Source: Cutibacterium sp.
GTDB lineage: Bacteria > Actinomycetota > Actinomycetes > Propionibacteriales > Propionibacteriaceae
DNA length: 64,000 nt
NCBI RefSeq assembly: GCF_030525615.1
Contig: NZ_JAUNEJ010000006.1
Location: forward strand, 1 to 64,000
Direction of reading: 5' to 3'
Every line of letters starts with the position of its first letter. Position 1 is the stretch's first letter. Below are positions 1 through 8,853 of this stretch, one piece after another. A program made the position numbers and the translations under genes. The notes under the pieces were generated by a model. That model was not told the origin of the DNA, ran no database searches, and worked only from the letters and a program-made list of their open reading frames with translations.

Positions 1-62
1 ACGGTTGCGGGACAGCTCCGGATTCACACCGGATTCCCCTGCAGTTGCGGTGCCATTCTAAG
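1..62 (-). promoter_or_regulatory. Cobalamin riboswitch (partial, cut by window edge)
   Basis: Read on the minus strand, this stretch carries the conserved core of a coenzyme B12 riboswitch: GGGGAATCCGGTG, then GAATCCGGAGC, then the B12-box-like CTGTCCCGCAACCGT at the very edge. It points out of the window, so the gene it controls lies to the left. Its start is only about 40 bases from that of the oppositely directed riboswitch that follows. Confidence 0.85.
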
Positions 63-89
63 CTCACGATCATGAGGTGTCCACACCGG

Positions 90-218
90 GGTGGCGGCGG
101 GAACACGTTTGGTAGCATTTTGGTGGTTTCACCGATGGAGAACCTGGTGAGAATCCAGGACTGTCCCGCAACCGTGTCGTCTGGCAGAAATGTCGGCCAA
201 GTCGGATCGCCGTCGTTG
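90..218 (+). promoter_or_regulatory. Cobalamin riboswitch upstream of DUF4430/LRR protein
   Basis: The plus strand shows GGAGAACCTGGTGAGAATCC, followed by GGACTGTCCCGCAACCGT and, 35 bases on, the closing element AAGTCGGATCGCC. This is the conserved order of the adenosylcobalamin aptamer. About 90 bases of expression platform separate it from the GTG start at 309. By family precedent B12 binding would turn the downstream gene off, which fits a role in cobalamin acquisition. The outer 5' boundary is approximate. Confidence 0.88.
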
Positions 219-308
219 AAATGTCTCGAACTCAATTCCGTCGTGGATAGCGGAACGGTCGGTCCTGTACCTGGCGACGAAGCGTCCACGCAGTGAAAGG
301 CAGGACCC

Positions 309-2768
309 GTGAGACGGTTCAAAGGGTTGGCCGCAGTATTGTCTGCGGCCTTGGCGGTACCGATGGCCATTGCGTCATTCGTCCCGGCATCGGCGGCTCC
401 GACGACGTCGTATGACGATGAGGCCCAGAAGTGCATCAACCAAAACCATGTGTTCGTGTATGCCGAGCGTGACGATGGTCACGTTGACACTGGTTGCGCT
501 TCGGAGTTCTCCAATGGTGTGGAGGCGTTGAAGTCGGCTGGTTTCGATCTTGGTGGTACCGATTACGGCGGTGATCTTGGTACGTTCGTTGACACCATCA
601 ATGGATATCCAGAAAACCCGGATATGTTCTACGCATATTGGGGGTATTTCCATGCTCAGCCGGCGGGCAAGGACACCGAGGCGAAGTGGGAATATTCACA
701 ACTTGGTGCAAGTAGTTATCATCCCAAGCCCGGTTCCATCGAAGCCTGGCATTTCATGCTCATTGATGGGCCATGGGAGCTTCCACCAACCTGGACACCG
801 AAGGTTGATCCCGCCTCGGCAACCCCGGCGGCCTCCTTCGAGATTCCTGACAAGGCGTTGCAGAAGTGCATCACCGACACGATCGGCACCACTACTCCCA
901 CCAAGGAGCAACTTGCTGACCTGACGAGCTTGAGCTGCCGGAACAAGGGAATCGAAGACCTAACCGGTATCAATCAGCTGACCGGCCTTGGAAAGGTCTT
1001 CCTGTCGGGAAACAAGATCACTGATCTCAAGCCCTTGGCCTCGCTGCCCAGCATTTTCAGCCTGGATATCAACAGTAACGAGGTCTCCGACATTGCACCG
1101 TTGCAGTCCTTGACGAAGCTATCTCGTTTGGATGTCGGTAAGAACCACATTCGCGACTTGTCCGCTCTCAAAGACATCAAGGGTCTGACCAGCATCACGT
1201 CGAACTTCCAGACCGTTGACGGGGGATCAGCCACCGTTGGTGTCGAGACTGCGGTTCCGACCGCCGTCGATCGCACTGGAAAGACCTTTGTGGCCGACCG
1301 TGAGGTTCCCGAGGGTGTCGAGATCAAGGGTAAGAACGTCACCTACCCCTCTGCCGGCGACTACGTCTGGCAGTTCCGTGACAGCTCGATGTACTTCAAC
1401 GGCTCCATTACGGTTCACGTGAAGTCGGCTCCTGCGCCGGTACAGCCAGTCAACATCCCTGATGCCAATTTCAAAGCATGTCTGCAGGATGCCGTGGGCC
1501 AGGGTAAGCCCCTCACAGCCGACAACTTGGGCGCTCTCACCGAAGTCAAGTGCATAAACAAGGGCATCAAGGACATCACTGGCGCTGAGGCGCTGACCGG
1601 CGTCAAGACCCTGTATCTGACGACAAACGAGATCGAGAATCTGAAGCCGCTGGCCGGTCTGACGAAGCTTGAGACCCTGTATCTGCCCAACAACCACGTC
1701 AAGGATCTGACTCCGCTAGCAGGGTTGCTAAACCTCAGGGAACTGAGCCTGGATCAGAACCCGATCACTACGGTACAACCGCTGTCCTCGCTGACGAACC
1801 TGGCTGATCTGACGATCAACCAGAACAAGAACAAGAGCGGCAAGTACGCGTACCCCGGCGTCAGCAGCTTGGAGGGACTTGGTTCTCTACCCAAACTCGA
1901 GCGGTTGGTGGCCAACAACAACGTCAACCTGTCAGATCTGTCCGGGATCTCCGGAGCGACCTCGCTGAAGAAGCTCTTTCTCAACAACGACAAGATTTCC
2001 GATCTGAGCCCCATCAAGGGTCTGACAAACCTCGTCGATGTTGGTTTCGATGACAACGAGATTTCCGACGTCTCCGCCCTGGCTGGGATGAAGAACCTCA
2101 CCCAGATCGGTCTGAGTTCGAACCACGTCTCCGACCTGTCACCGCTGTCGGGCCTGGACAAGATCGCATTCATGGGTCTGCGGGTTCGCTGGCAGACCGT
2201 GACGGCTCCGCCCGTTCTAGCTCAGCAGGAGGTTCCGGTCCCGGTGGCCAAGGCTGCCGACGGTACCAAGGTCGAGTTCACCGTTCCGGAAGGAGTGAAA
2301 GTCTCCGATGGCAAGGTGACCTACCCGGCTGCCAGCGACGGGTACAAGTGGGCCTGGTCGCACAAGGATGCGAACAGCCACTCCGAGGACTTCTCCGGGA
2401 CCTGGATCCAGCCCGTGACGGCCGCAGCTCCCACGGTCAGTCCGAGTGTGACACCCACTGCCCCCGAGACGACTCCCACTGAGACGCCTTCGGTGACCCC
2501 GACGCCGACGGTTTCTCCCACGGTCACTCCGACGGAGACGCCTTCGGTGACCCCGACGCCGACGGTTTCTCCCACCGTCACTCCGACGGAGACTCCTGCT
2601 GAGACGCCCACTGCGCCTTCGGCGGCCATCCCGACGGTAGCTTCGCCGGTCACCTCACCTGGAAGCCCGACGCCGAGTGCACGTACGCGCGGACCTCGTC
2701 AGGGCAACATCCCAGTGACTGTGTCGTTGCGGAGCACCAATCTTGGACTTCCAGCCACGGGAGTCTGA
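309..2768 (+). CDS. Secreted leucine-rich protein with transcobalamin-like DUF4430 domain
   Basis: The 819-residue product begins with a signal peptide (about residues 1-29). Residues about 32-155 look like a DUF4430 domain, the family related to the cobalamin-binding C-terminal domain of transcobalamin and intrinsic factor; the aromatic stretch MFYAYWGYFHAQPAG and EAWHFM fit it. Two internalin-type leucine-rich blocks follow (about 172-300 and 385-640), each introduced by a similar Cys-containing cap, with Ig-like linkers after each. A Thr/Pro repeat (about 725-760) and a terminal LPATGV end the protein. GTG start with AGGCAGGA upstream. The B12 riboswitch upstream implies a role in cobalamin capture at the cell surface; this is inference, not demonstrated. 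Confidence 0.8.
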   Translation: MRRFKGLAAVLSAALAVPMAIASFVPASAAPTTSYDDEAQKCINQNHVFVYAERDDGHVDTGCASEFSNGVEALKSAGFDLGGTDYGGDLGTFVDTINGYPENPDMFYAYWGYFHAQPAGKDTEAKWEYSQLGASSYHPKPGSIEAWHFMLIDGPWELPPTWTPKVDPASATPAASFEIPDKALQKCITDTIGTTTPTKEQLADLTSLSCRNKGIEDLTGINQLTGLGKVFLSGNKITDLKPLASLPSIFSLDINSNEVSDIAPLQSLTKLSRLDVGKNHIRDLSALKDIKGLTSITSNFQTVDGGSATVGVETAVPTAVDRTGKTFVADREVPEGVEIKGKNVTYPSAGDYVWQFRDSSMYFNGSITVHVKSAPAPVQPVNIPDANFKACLQDAVGQGKPLTADNLGALTEVKCINKGIKDITGAEALTGVKTLYLTTNEIENLKPLAGLTKLETLYLPNNHVKDLTPLAGLLNLRELSLDQNPITTVQPLSSLTNLADLTINQNKNKSGKYAYPGVSSLEGLGSLPKLERLVANNNVNLSDLSGISGATSLKKLFLNNDKISDLSPIKGLTNLVDVGFDDNEISDVSALAGMKNLTQIGLSSNHVSDLSPLSGLDKIAFMGLRVRWQTVTAPPVLAQQEVPVPVAKAADGTKVEFTVPEGVKVSDGKVTYPAASDGYKWAWSHKDANSHSEDFSGTWIQPVTAAAPTVSPSVTPTAPETTPTETPSVTPTPTVSPTVTPTETPSVTPTPTVSPTVTPTETPAETPTAPSAAIPTVASPVTSPGSPTPSARTRGPRQGNIPVTVSLRSTNLGLPATGV
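2481..2588 (+). repeat. Two tandem 54-bp units encoding a Thr/Pro-rich stalk
   Basis: An 18-codon unit (beginning GAGACGCCTTCGGTGACCCC) occurs twice in tandem with one silent difference, and a partial third unit follows. It encodes ETPSVTPTPTVSPTVTPT, a wall-spanning stalk typical of Gram-positive surface proteins. Copy number is likely to vary between strains. Confidence 0.9.
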
Positions 2769-2784
2769 TTGGCCTTCCGGGAGT

Positions 2785-2829
2785 GTGATGAAGGGCCTTA
2801 CCGTCATTGGCGGTGAGGCCCTTCATCAC
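2785..2829. terminator. Bidirectional terminator between convergent B12-regulated units
   Basis: GTGATGAAGGGCCT pairs perfectly with AGGCCCTTCATCAC across a 17-base loop. It lies between the stop of the LRR gene and the stop of the leftward operon, so it can serve both strands. Confidence 0.8.
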
Positions 2830-2911
2830 GCTGTGCGCGCTCTACCGGATCTGTTCGCATGAGGTTCGCGGTCACCGTGCAGAACTGCGATGATGACCGT
2901 GAACCGGCAAG

Positions 2912-3610
2912 CTACCACGTCCGCCCAGTGCCTGAACCCGCGTCCTTTTGAGACGTATTGGCCTGGTCGAGGGCCTTCTGACGCTGCTCCTGAGCCTTCT
3001 TGAGCTTCTGCTCCAGCTCATCTTCCTTGTTCTGCTGACCGGAGGAATCTGCCTCCTCGCCGGCATTTCCTGCACCGCCATTTTGACGCTTGCGATCTAG
3101 TCGAGATCTAGTGCTTCTTACCGCTGTCTGCTGCGACGACGAGGTGCACTGTGTATCAGTGAGCACAGCTTTACCTTGACGCCATCTGACTAAGGCCTCG
3201 TCGCGATTATCAGCCGTGGCATACCGGTCAGCTGACGCCTCCAACGACCACGCCCAGTTCAAACGAACCCGACACTGTTCCTCATCGGGGGCCAGACCGG
3301 CCGCTTTCTCGAACTTACTGGCGGCCCCGTCGTAATTACCTCGGGTGTACCGAGCAACCCCCGCGTCGTACGGAGCGATCCACTTGTCGATGGTTGCCAG
3401 TTTCTCAGCTGCCGTGAATTTTCCCTCCGCGCTGGCAGAGTCGCCACGGTCTAGGTCCGCCCGGCCACGATCTACGAGGATCATCGTTCGCGCTGGAAGG
3501 ATTGCCGCCGCGAGGGCGACGACGGTAACGAGTCCGGCCCCAACCCGGACGGTCCACGGGGCTTTGACACCGTACATGCCATGGCGTCCAGGTCTTTCCA
3601 GATTTGCCAT
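2912..3610 (-). CDS. TPR-like membrane protein, last gene of B12-regulated operon
   Basis: Product of 232 residues with an N-terminal membrane segment (about 15-38), then tetratricopeptide-like helices (about 45-120, with YTRGNYDGAASKFEKAAGLAP) and a charged, coiled-coil-prone tail rich in Lys, Gln and Glu. I chose the ATG at 3610 because AGGAGGTG precedes it and it overlaps the upstream stop by one base; a longer frame upstream is unsupported. TPR proteins commonly close MoxR/VWA (BatA-E-like) operons, where they are thought to scaffold a periplasmic or surface complex. Function here is inferred from neighbours. Confidence 0.75.
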   Translation of the reverse strand: MANLERPGRHGMYGVKAPWTVRVGAGLVTVVALAAAILPARTMILVDRGRADLDRGDSASAEGKFTAAEKLATIDKWIAPYDAGVARYTRGNYDGAASKFEKAAGLAPDEEQCRVRLNWAWSLEASADRYATADNRDEALVRWRQGKAVLTDTQCTSSSQQTAVRSTRSRLDRKRQNGGAGNAGEEADSSGQQNKEDELEQKLKKAQEQRQKALDQANTSQKDAGSGTGRTW

Positions 3611-4563
3611 CACGCCACCTCCTTGCGCATTCGACGCCACGCCCGCACGCTGAGCCAGACGTCCGCCATCTCGCACACCAGGGCGGCTGCGGCGAACCAC
3701 CAGGCCCAGTGGCGAACGTGTCCGGATTGTGGATCTGCCGGCTGCTGGAGTGGGTTCTCCCACCACGTCACCGTGCTGGCTCCATTACGCTGAACAAACC
3801 GTCCGCCCATTTGCTCGGCCATGGTCTGTAGCGATTGTGGATTGGCACGAGACACTGCCGGAGAACCATTTCTGGTCACTTTTTCAGTAGCACCCGGGCG
3901 GATGGGCATGGTGCCTCCCGAAGTCGTCCCATAGCCGAGAACCAGCCCACCGTCGATGAGTCCGGATACGTCGGAGAAACTGTGCGGAGCTGAGGACGCT
4001 GTCTGCTCTCCATCGCCCATGTACACCAAGTACCTCTTGGCGCTCGGACGACTCGCTCGTGCCTTGACGAGCATCTGGCGAGCCAGCGGTTCAGCCAGAC
4101 CAATGTCGGTGCCAGTGGCGTTTACCGTCTCTCGCCAGCCCAAGGTCTCGGCGAGGGTGCGCAGTGCGGCCGGGTCGGTGCTGGGCGGCAAGGCGATACG
4201 TGCCTGGTTGTCCGAGGCGATGACGGTAACTCGGGCTGACGGCATTGCGGCGGCCAAGGAGATGAGGTCAGCGGTCACGCCGGACATTCGCGGTCGTCCG
4301 GAGTAGTCGGTTGCTCCCATCGAGGTGGTGCGGTCGACGATAACAACGACCTCAGCACCGGCGGCCTCGTTGCTGCGCGTGGTGTCGGTGCTTCCCGGGC
4401 GCAGTGCCACTCCCACGAGTAACAGGGCAGCCAGCACCCGACACCACATGGCCGTGGTAGATCGGGGAGAAGAATGGCGGGGTGCCATCACTGCGATGGC
4501 AGCCAGCACGAATGCTGCCAGGATCGCCACGACGAGGAGGATCCAATCGGGGTTGATGGTCAT
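3610..4563 (-). CDS. VWA-domain membrane protein (BatB-like)
   Basis: Product of 317 residues with membrane segments near residues 7-27 and 40-57 and at about 285-305, enclosing a von Willebrand A domain. The MIDAS-like motif is DRTTSM (D-x-T-x-S), preceded by a hydrophobic strand VVVIV, and a second acidic site lies in MGDGEQ. It overlaps the preceding VWA gene by four bases (ATGA). Paired VWA proteins acting with MoxR ATPases are known as metal-dependent adaptor or co-chaperone proteins; the client here is not known. Confidence 0.8.
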   Translation of the reverse strand: MTINPDWILLVVAILAAFVLAAIAVMAPRHSSPRSTTAMWCRVLAALLLVGVALRPGSTDTTRSNEAAGAEVVVIVDRTTSMGATDYSGRPRMSGVTADLISLAAAMPSARVTVIASDNQARIALPPSTDPAALRTLAETLGWRETVNATGTDIGLAEPLARQMLVKARASRPSAKRYLVYMGDGEQTASSAPHSFSDVSGLIDGGLVLGYGTTSGGTMPIRPGATEKVTRNGSPAVSRANPQSLQTMAEQMGGRFVQRNGASTVTWWENPLQQPADPQSGHVRHWAWWFAAAALVCEMADVWLSVRAWRRMRKEVA

Positions 4564-5537
4564 GAGTCCTCCTTCCGGCGCTTCAGGTCAACGGCACCCG
4601 CCGCGACGAGACACACCAAGGCCAGCACCCCGAAAGGCCAGACGACATCGACCTGCGTCCAGCGTGCAGTGGCGGCGGTACTACGAGCTTCTTGGTCGCT
4701 TACTGCGGTGATAATGCGATTCGGGTCTTCCAGATCTGTTCCAGTGACGAGGGTGACGTCGCCTCCCGTGTGTGCCACGGCGTCATGGAGTACTGACACT
4801 GCGGTGGCGTCCGCCTCCGAGGGGGAGACTCCTTGTACCAGCACCTTGCGCTTGGTGGCTTGACGGATAGCTTCGTTCAGACTGAAGACCGGTGTGCCGG
4901 ACAGCTGATTGTCGGTGGCTAGGACGACGGTGCGTCCGCGCTGGTCGTCAGACCCGTCGAAACGCTGAAGGCAAGAGGTAAGACCATCGCCAATGAGGCT
5001 GGAACCGCTCGTACCCGCCCTAGATCCCGGGATGGGTCCACGGTCAAGATCATGGGAGAACTGGGAAAGCTGAGAGTCGATGTAGTCGGCGTCGTCGGTG
5101 AGTGGGAAGACCGTCACGGCTGCTGAGTCAAAAGCGACTAGCCCGATCCGGTTGCCGTCCAGGCGAGCAGCCAGTTTTCGGTACGCCTCGATGACGTCAT
5201 GATCGACATCAGACATCGACCCGGACACGTCGAGGCACAGCACGACGTCGTGGTTGCGGCGTTGTTGCCAGTCCTCGTCAGGCTTGGCTGGCCGACCCAC
5301 TAACACCACTAAGCACGCTGCAGCGATGAGGACGCACACCACCTGGATGAGGCGGCGTCGCAGCTGGCCATGCACAAGGTGCTGGTAGCGGGGGAGGACC
5401 CGCAGCCGGTCCAGGTGGTCTAGCGGAACCGCAGAATGCCGCGCCCGATGACGGAGAGGCCACAGGAATGCCGCGATGACGACCGCCAGGCCGACGACGG
5501 CGGCAACGACGGCGAAGGGCCATTGCATTAGTGCCAT
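4560..5537 (-). CDS. VWA-domain membrane protein (BatA-like)
   Basis: Product of 325 residues with N-terminal membrane segments (about 8-28 and 62-81), a VWA domain with the intact MIDAS motif DVSGSMS, and a C-terminal membrane anchor before a Lys/Arg tail. The domain also has the LATDN strand typical of VWA folds. GGAGGTGG stands upstream of the ATG and the reading frame overlaps the previous stop by ten bases. It is the first of two adjacent VWA genes, the arrangement seen in BatA/BatB loci. Confidence 0.82.
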   Translation of the reverse strand: MALMQWPFAVVAAVVGLAVVIAAFLWPLRHRARHSAVPLDHLDRLRVLPRYQHLVHGQLRRRLIQVVCVLIAAACLVVLVGRPAKPDEDWQQRRNHDVVLCLDVSGSMSDVDHDVIEAYRKLAARLDGNRIGLVAFDSAAVTVFPLTDDADYIDSQLSQFSHDLDRGPIPGSRAGTSGSSLIGDGLTSCLQRFDGSDDQRGRTVVLATDNQLSGTPVFSLNEAIRQATKRKVLVQGVSPSEADATAVSVLHDAVAHTGGDVTLVTGTDLEDPNRIITAVSDQEARSTAATARWTQVDVVWPFGVLALVCLVAAGAVDLKRRKEDS

Positions 5538-5995
5538 GAGGTCACCACCTCCCTCCCGGACGCGATAAGGTCGCGCGCACAGGACTCGCTGGGCTGTGGG
5601 CCGAAACAGGCGTCACGGGCCTGCTCCGAGAACGCAGCAGCTGGTTGCAGCCGGGGTTCACGCCGGGCTGCCCGTGTCAGTTCGGAGGCGGTGAGGTAAT
5701 CGGCGTCCTCGGCGCTTACCAGGCCTACGAAGCGGCGTACGATACCGCTCACCTGGTGGCATGCGTCACGCGGAGAAAGATCCTCGCCCAGCTGGGCAGA
5801 TACATCGTCGAGGGCTTTCAGGCACTCAGCTTTCAGCCTCGCCACGTCGTCACGAGGCTCTTCGTTGGCGTCACGCCGCCGAGACATAAGGATCAGAGCC
5901 ACCAAAACAGCGATACCGATAGCAGACAGCGCGGCGACGAGAATCCACCAATGGGACGGTATCGGAACGGTGGGATTGATTTTGAGGGGAATCAC
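5528..5995 (-). CDS. Small single-pass membrane protein (DUF4381-like)
   Basis: Product of 155 residues: one membrane helix at about 17-37, then a cytosolic helical domain with CLKALDDVSAQLGEDLSPRDACHQVSGIVRRF. Size, topology and position between DUF58 and VWA genes match DUF4381-type proteins of MoxR operons. GTG start in a GTGA overlap with the upstream stop. Sequence assignment to the family rests on context more than on diagnostic residues. Confidence 0.65.
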   Translation of the reverse strand: MIPLKINPTVPIPSHWWILVAALSAIGIAVLVALILMSRRRDANEEPRDDVARLKAECLKALDDVSAQLGEDLSPRDACHQVSGIVRRFVGLVSAEDADYLTASELTRAARREPRLQPAAAFSEQARDACFGPQPSESCARDLIASGREVVTSWH

Positions 5996-6921
5996 GACCG
6001 CCTCCTGCTTCGTGACAGGGCCAGCGCAAGATTCTCCGGTGCCTCGGCGACGGCGTGTACCCGAGCATGGGTAATGCCGAGGTCGTCGAGCATGGAATCG
6101 GCGCGTCGAGCGAGGTCGATCTGGGCGAAAGCGGCCGCCTCACGCAGCTGACGATCGCCAAGGACCTCCTGCATGACAGAACGTCCACCATCAGCCGCCG
6201 TGATCGTGTGACCGGCAAGCCGTGGATCTGTGGCCAACATATCGGTGAGAGTGACGACGATGACGTCGTGGCGCACCGAGGCTCGGCTGAGCGCATTGGC
6301 CTGGGCCGAGGTGAACTCGTCGTCGTCGCGGATGAGGAGAAGTAGTCCAGGACGTCGCATGGCATTCGTGGCCGTCGCGAGAACTGTCTCCAAGACGTGT
6401 GGATCCGGGGAGCCCTTGGCGTCCCCGAGATTGATGATTTCATGGAGCATCCGCTCCACTTGTGGCAGCTGGGCGGTCGGACGCCATGACGACCTCTCGC
6501 TGGGTCCGGCGCACACCATGGCGACCCGATCGCCATGGTCCACGGCGATCTGGGCCATGATTGCGGTCACCACCGCTGCCAGATGAGCCTTCGTCACATT
6601 CATGTCACACCAGCCACGCATCGCTGGCGTCCCACACACCCCGACCATGAGGGTTGCCTGACGTTGGGCGACGTGGCGGCGGATGAGTAGCTCGCCGCGC
6701 CGAGCCGTAGCTTTCCAGTCGACATCCTTGACGTCATCTCCGGGAGCGTAGGCTCGCAGGTCGTTGAAGTCGAGGCTGCGGCCGACATGGACCGAGTCAT
6801 GGTCGCCATCAAGCAGGGATTCCACCCGACGCCGCAACACCAGCGGCACTCGGGAGCGCACCGCTTGGATGAGAGCTCGCTCCCGGGTGTTCAGCACACT
6901 GGCGGAAGAGGTTACGGTCAC
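5992..6921 (-). CDS. DUF58 protein
   Basis: Product of 309 residues with the DUF58 signature stretch GRSLDFNDLRAYAPGDDVKDVDWKAT split across residues about 47-72, followed by ARRGELLIRRHVAQRQ and a degenerate VWA-like fold. No membrane segment is obvious. DUF58 proteins are nearly always encoded next to MoxR AAA+ ATPases and are thought to be adaptors. GTG start in a GTGA overlap with the MoxR gene. Confidence 0.88.
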   Translation of the reverse strand: MTVTSSASVLNTRERALIQAVRSRVPLVLRRRVESLLDGDHDSVHVGRSLDFNDLRAYAPGDDVKDVDWKATARRGELLIRRHVAQRQATLMVGVCGTPAMRGWCDMNVTKAHLAAVVTAIMAQIAVDHGDRVAMVCAGPSERSSWRPTAQLPQVERMLHEIINLGDAKGSPDPHVLETVLATATNAMRRPGLLLLIRDDDEFTSAQANALSRASVRHDVIVVTLTDMLATDPRLAGHTITAADGGRSVMQEVLGDRQLREAAAFAQIDLARRADSMLDDLGITHARVHAVAEAPENLALALSRSRRRS

Positions 6922-7937
6922 GGGGTGGGCACCGCCTCGAAGATGGCGTCGATGACGTCGGTGGGACGCACCCGCTGGGCCTGAGCCTCGAAGCTGAGGA
7001 CCAGGCGGTGGCGCAGCACGGCGTGACGCAGAGTCACGACATCTTCCGGGATGACGTGGGCGCGGCCATCCAGCAGGGCCAGCGCGCGTGCGACGGCCAT
7101 GAAAGCGATCGAGGCACGCGGGGAGGCTCCGTACTCGATCGCACGGGCAGCGGAATCTGACAGAGCCGACTCGGGATGGCGAGTTACCGCGACGAGGTTG
7201 ACGATGTAGCGCTTGATGGCTTCGTCGACGACAACACGACGGGTGAGGTCTTGCAAAGTGAGGACGTCGTTGGTGCTTACTGCGGGAGTGGCAGGGGCCT
7301 CAATCGATCCATCTTCAATACGGTTGAGGACTTCGAGCTCCTCAGAAACGTCGGGGTAGTCGAGCACTTCCTTCAGCAGGAAGCGATCCATTTGAGCGTG
7401 GGGCAGGACGTAGGTGCCCTCCTCCTCGATGGGGTTCTGGGTAGCCAGCACCATGAACGGGTCAGGGAGTGGGTGGACGACACCGCCGATGGACGTCTGG
7501 CGCTCCTGCATTGCCTCAAGCATGGCCGATTGGGTCTTCGCGCTGGAACGGTTGATCTCGTCGAGCAGCACGATGTTGGCGTGTACCGGACCCAGTTCGG
7601 TGCGGAAGGTCGCCGTGGACTGGTCGAAGACCTGGGTGCCGATGATGTCGGAAGGCAGTAGGTCGGGGGTGCACTGCACGCGGGTGAAGGAGCCGTCAAC
7701 GGCCGAGGCCAGCGTGGAAGCTGCGAGAGTTTTCGCGAGTCCGGGCACCGATTCGAGCAGTACGTGTCCACGAGCCAGCATTGCCACGAGCAGGCTGGTG
7801 CGTAGGGCGGACTGCCCCACCACACGTGTGCTGAAAGCGGTGGACAGGGCGCCGAGTCGATCTGCGGCCCAGCTCAACTCCTGCTCGCCTAGCGGGGGCC
7901 GTGCGTGGACGTCGGCGTCAGTGTGATGTGTCATCAT
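6918..7937 (-). CDS. MoxR-family AAA+ ATPase
   Basis: Product of 339 residues with an intact MoxR-type P loop (ESVPGLAKT), Walker B/sensor region LLDEINRSSAKTQSAMLEAMQER, the ATQNP sensor 1, and the C-terminal lid with GASPRAS. MoxR ATPases are chaperones that help assemble or metallate protein complexes, generally with VWA partners, all of which are encoded immediately downstream here. AGGAG upstream suits either of two adjacent ATG codons (7937 or 7934). What is unusual is its position in a B12-riboswitch operon with an ECF transporter. Confidence 0.9.
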   Translation of the reverse strand: MMTHHTDADVHARPPLGEQELSWAADRLGALSTAFSTRVVGQSALRTSLLVAMLARGHVLLESVPGLAKTLAASTLASAVDGSFTRVQCTPDLLPSDIIGTQVFDQSTATFRTELGPVHANIVLLDEINRSSAKTQSAMLEAMQERQTSIGGVVHPLPDPFMVLATQNPIEEEGTYVLPHAQMDRFLLKEVLDYPDVSEELEVLNRIEDGSIEAPATPAVSTNDVLTLQDLTRRVVVDEAIKRYIVNLVAVTRHPESALSDSAARAIEYGASPRASIAFMAVARALALLDGRAHVIPEDVVTLRHAVLRHRLVLSFEAQAQRVRPTDVIDAIFEAVPTP

Positions 7938-8853
7938 CGTCTCCTGAGTGGTGCGTGGTGGTCGGGAAGGAATCGGTGAGGTCGTCGAGACCTCGTTTGG
8001 CGAGGGCTTTGTCGTTGACAGCCGAGATGACAGGTCTGAGTCGAGCTGACGCGCGACGATCAGGGGCCAGGGCTTGCCGCAGGGCGCGAATGACGAACGG
8101 AATCACGATGAGCCACACGACTGCGTTCGTGATTGCTCGGGACATGTCGAAGGCCAGTGAGGTGGCTTGGGTCCAAGCCCATAGGCGTTGAGCCTCGTCG
8201 AGTGGGTTGAGACCTGCGAGGAAGGACTGTCCTGGATCGGTTTCCGCCCATGCCCAGCCCATGAGGTTGAGGAGAACCCCGGTGACCGGGCCGAGAATCA
8301 CGCACCACAATGCCCCCGCGAGCCAGGTCGTGACTGTGCGCAACCGGACCATGGCGGCTCCAGCCAGTCCCCACAGCTGCCAGACGACGAGCTGGCCGGC
8401 GAGGGGGGTGGCGATGGTGCCGATGGCCGCCGAGGACACCAGACAGGTGAGGGTTCCTGCGAGGACGCCGCCGGGGGCTCCCAGTACCGCTCCGACGAGT
8501 AGTGGAATCCAGAAGACTGGCTCTATGCCGTTGGCTCCCGGGGCCACAGCGGCACGGATACCAGCGGCGAGCACGCAGGCGCCCAGGATCAGGCTGAGTT
8601 GGCGTGCAGATCTCGTTTCGTGGACGAGGACGGCTGCCAGGGCCGCACTGACACCGATCTGGGCTGCGATAAGCCACGGTGCAGTGGATTCGGCCTGGGT
8701 TTGAAGGGCCGCAGTGCGGGAACCCCAGACTGGCCAGGTGAGCCAGATGACGCCGAGTAGGACCTGGATGATGGCGATGGCGCGGCTGAGAGGTCCTGAG
8801 GTCGCTCCGACTGTCTGCCAGCGAGCTGTGGGTGCTGCCACGGTGGTCGTCAT
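7918..8853 (-). CDS. ECF transporter S component (CbrT-like, presumed cobalamin)
   Basis: Product of 311 residues with about six hydrophobic helices in a core (about 20-215) and a hydrophilic Asp/His-rich tail. The segment around IEPVFWIPLLVGAVLGAPGG and the following helices line up by eye with the S component of the second ECF locus at 30669-31487. Small integral membrane S components bind the vitamin; the B12 riboswitch that heads the operon makes cobalamin the natural substrate (CbrT family). ATGA overlap with the ATPase gene. Confidence 0.72.
   Translation of the reverse strand: MTTTVAAPTARWQTVGATSGPLSRAIAIIQVLLGVIWLTWPVWGSRTAALQTQAESTAPWLIAAQIGVSAALAAVLVHETRSARQLSLILGACVLAAGIRAAVAPGANGIEPVFWIPLLVGAVLGAPGGVLAGTLTCLVSSAAIGTIATPLAGQLVVWQLWGLAGAAMVRLRTVTTWLAGALWCVILGPVTGVLLNLMGWAWAETDPGQSFLAGLNPLDEAQRLWAWTQATSLAFDMSRAITNAVVWLIVIPFVIRALRQALAPDRRASARLRPVISAVNDKALAKRGLDDLTDSFPTTTHHSGDDDDTSH

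Noticed and set aside
2481..2588. CRISPR-like repeats
   Set aside because: The units are contiguous and in frame, with no spacers; they encode a Thr/Pro stalk.
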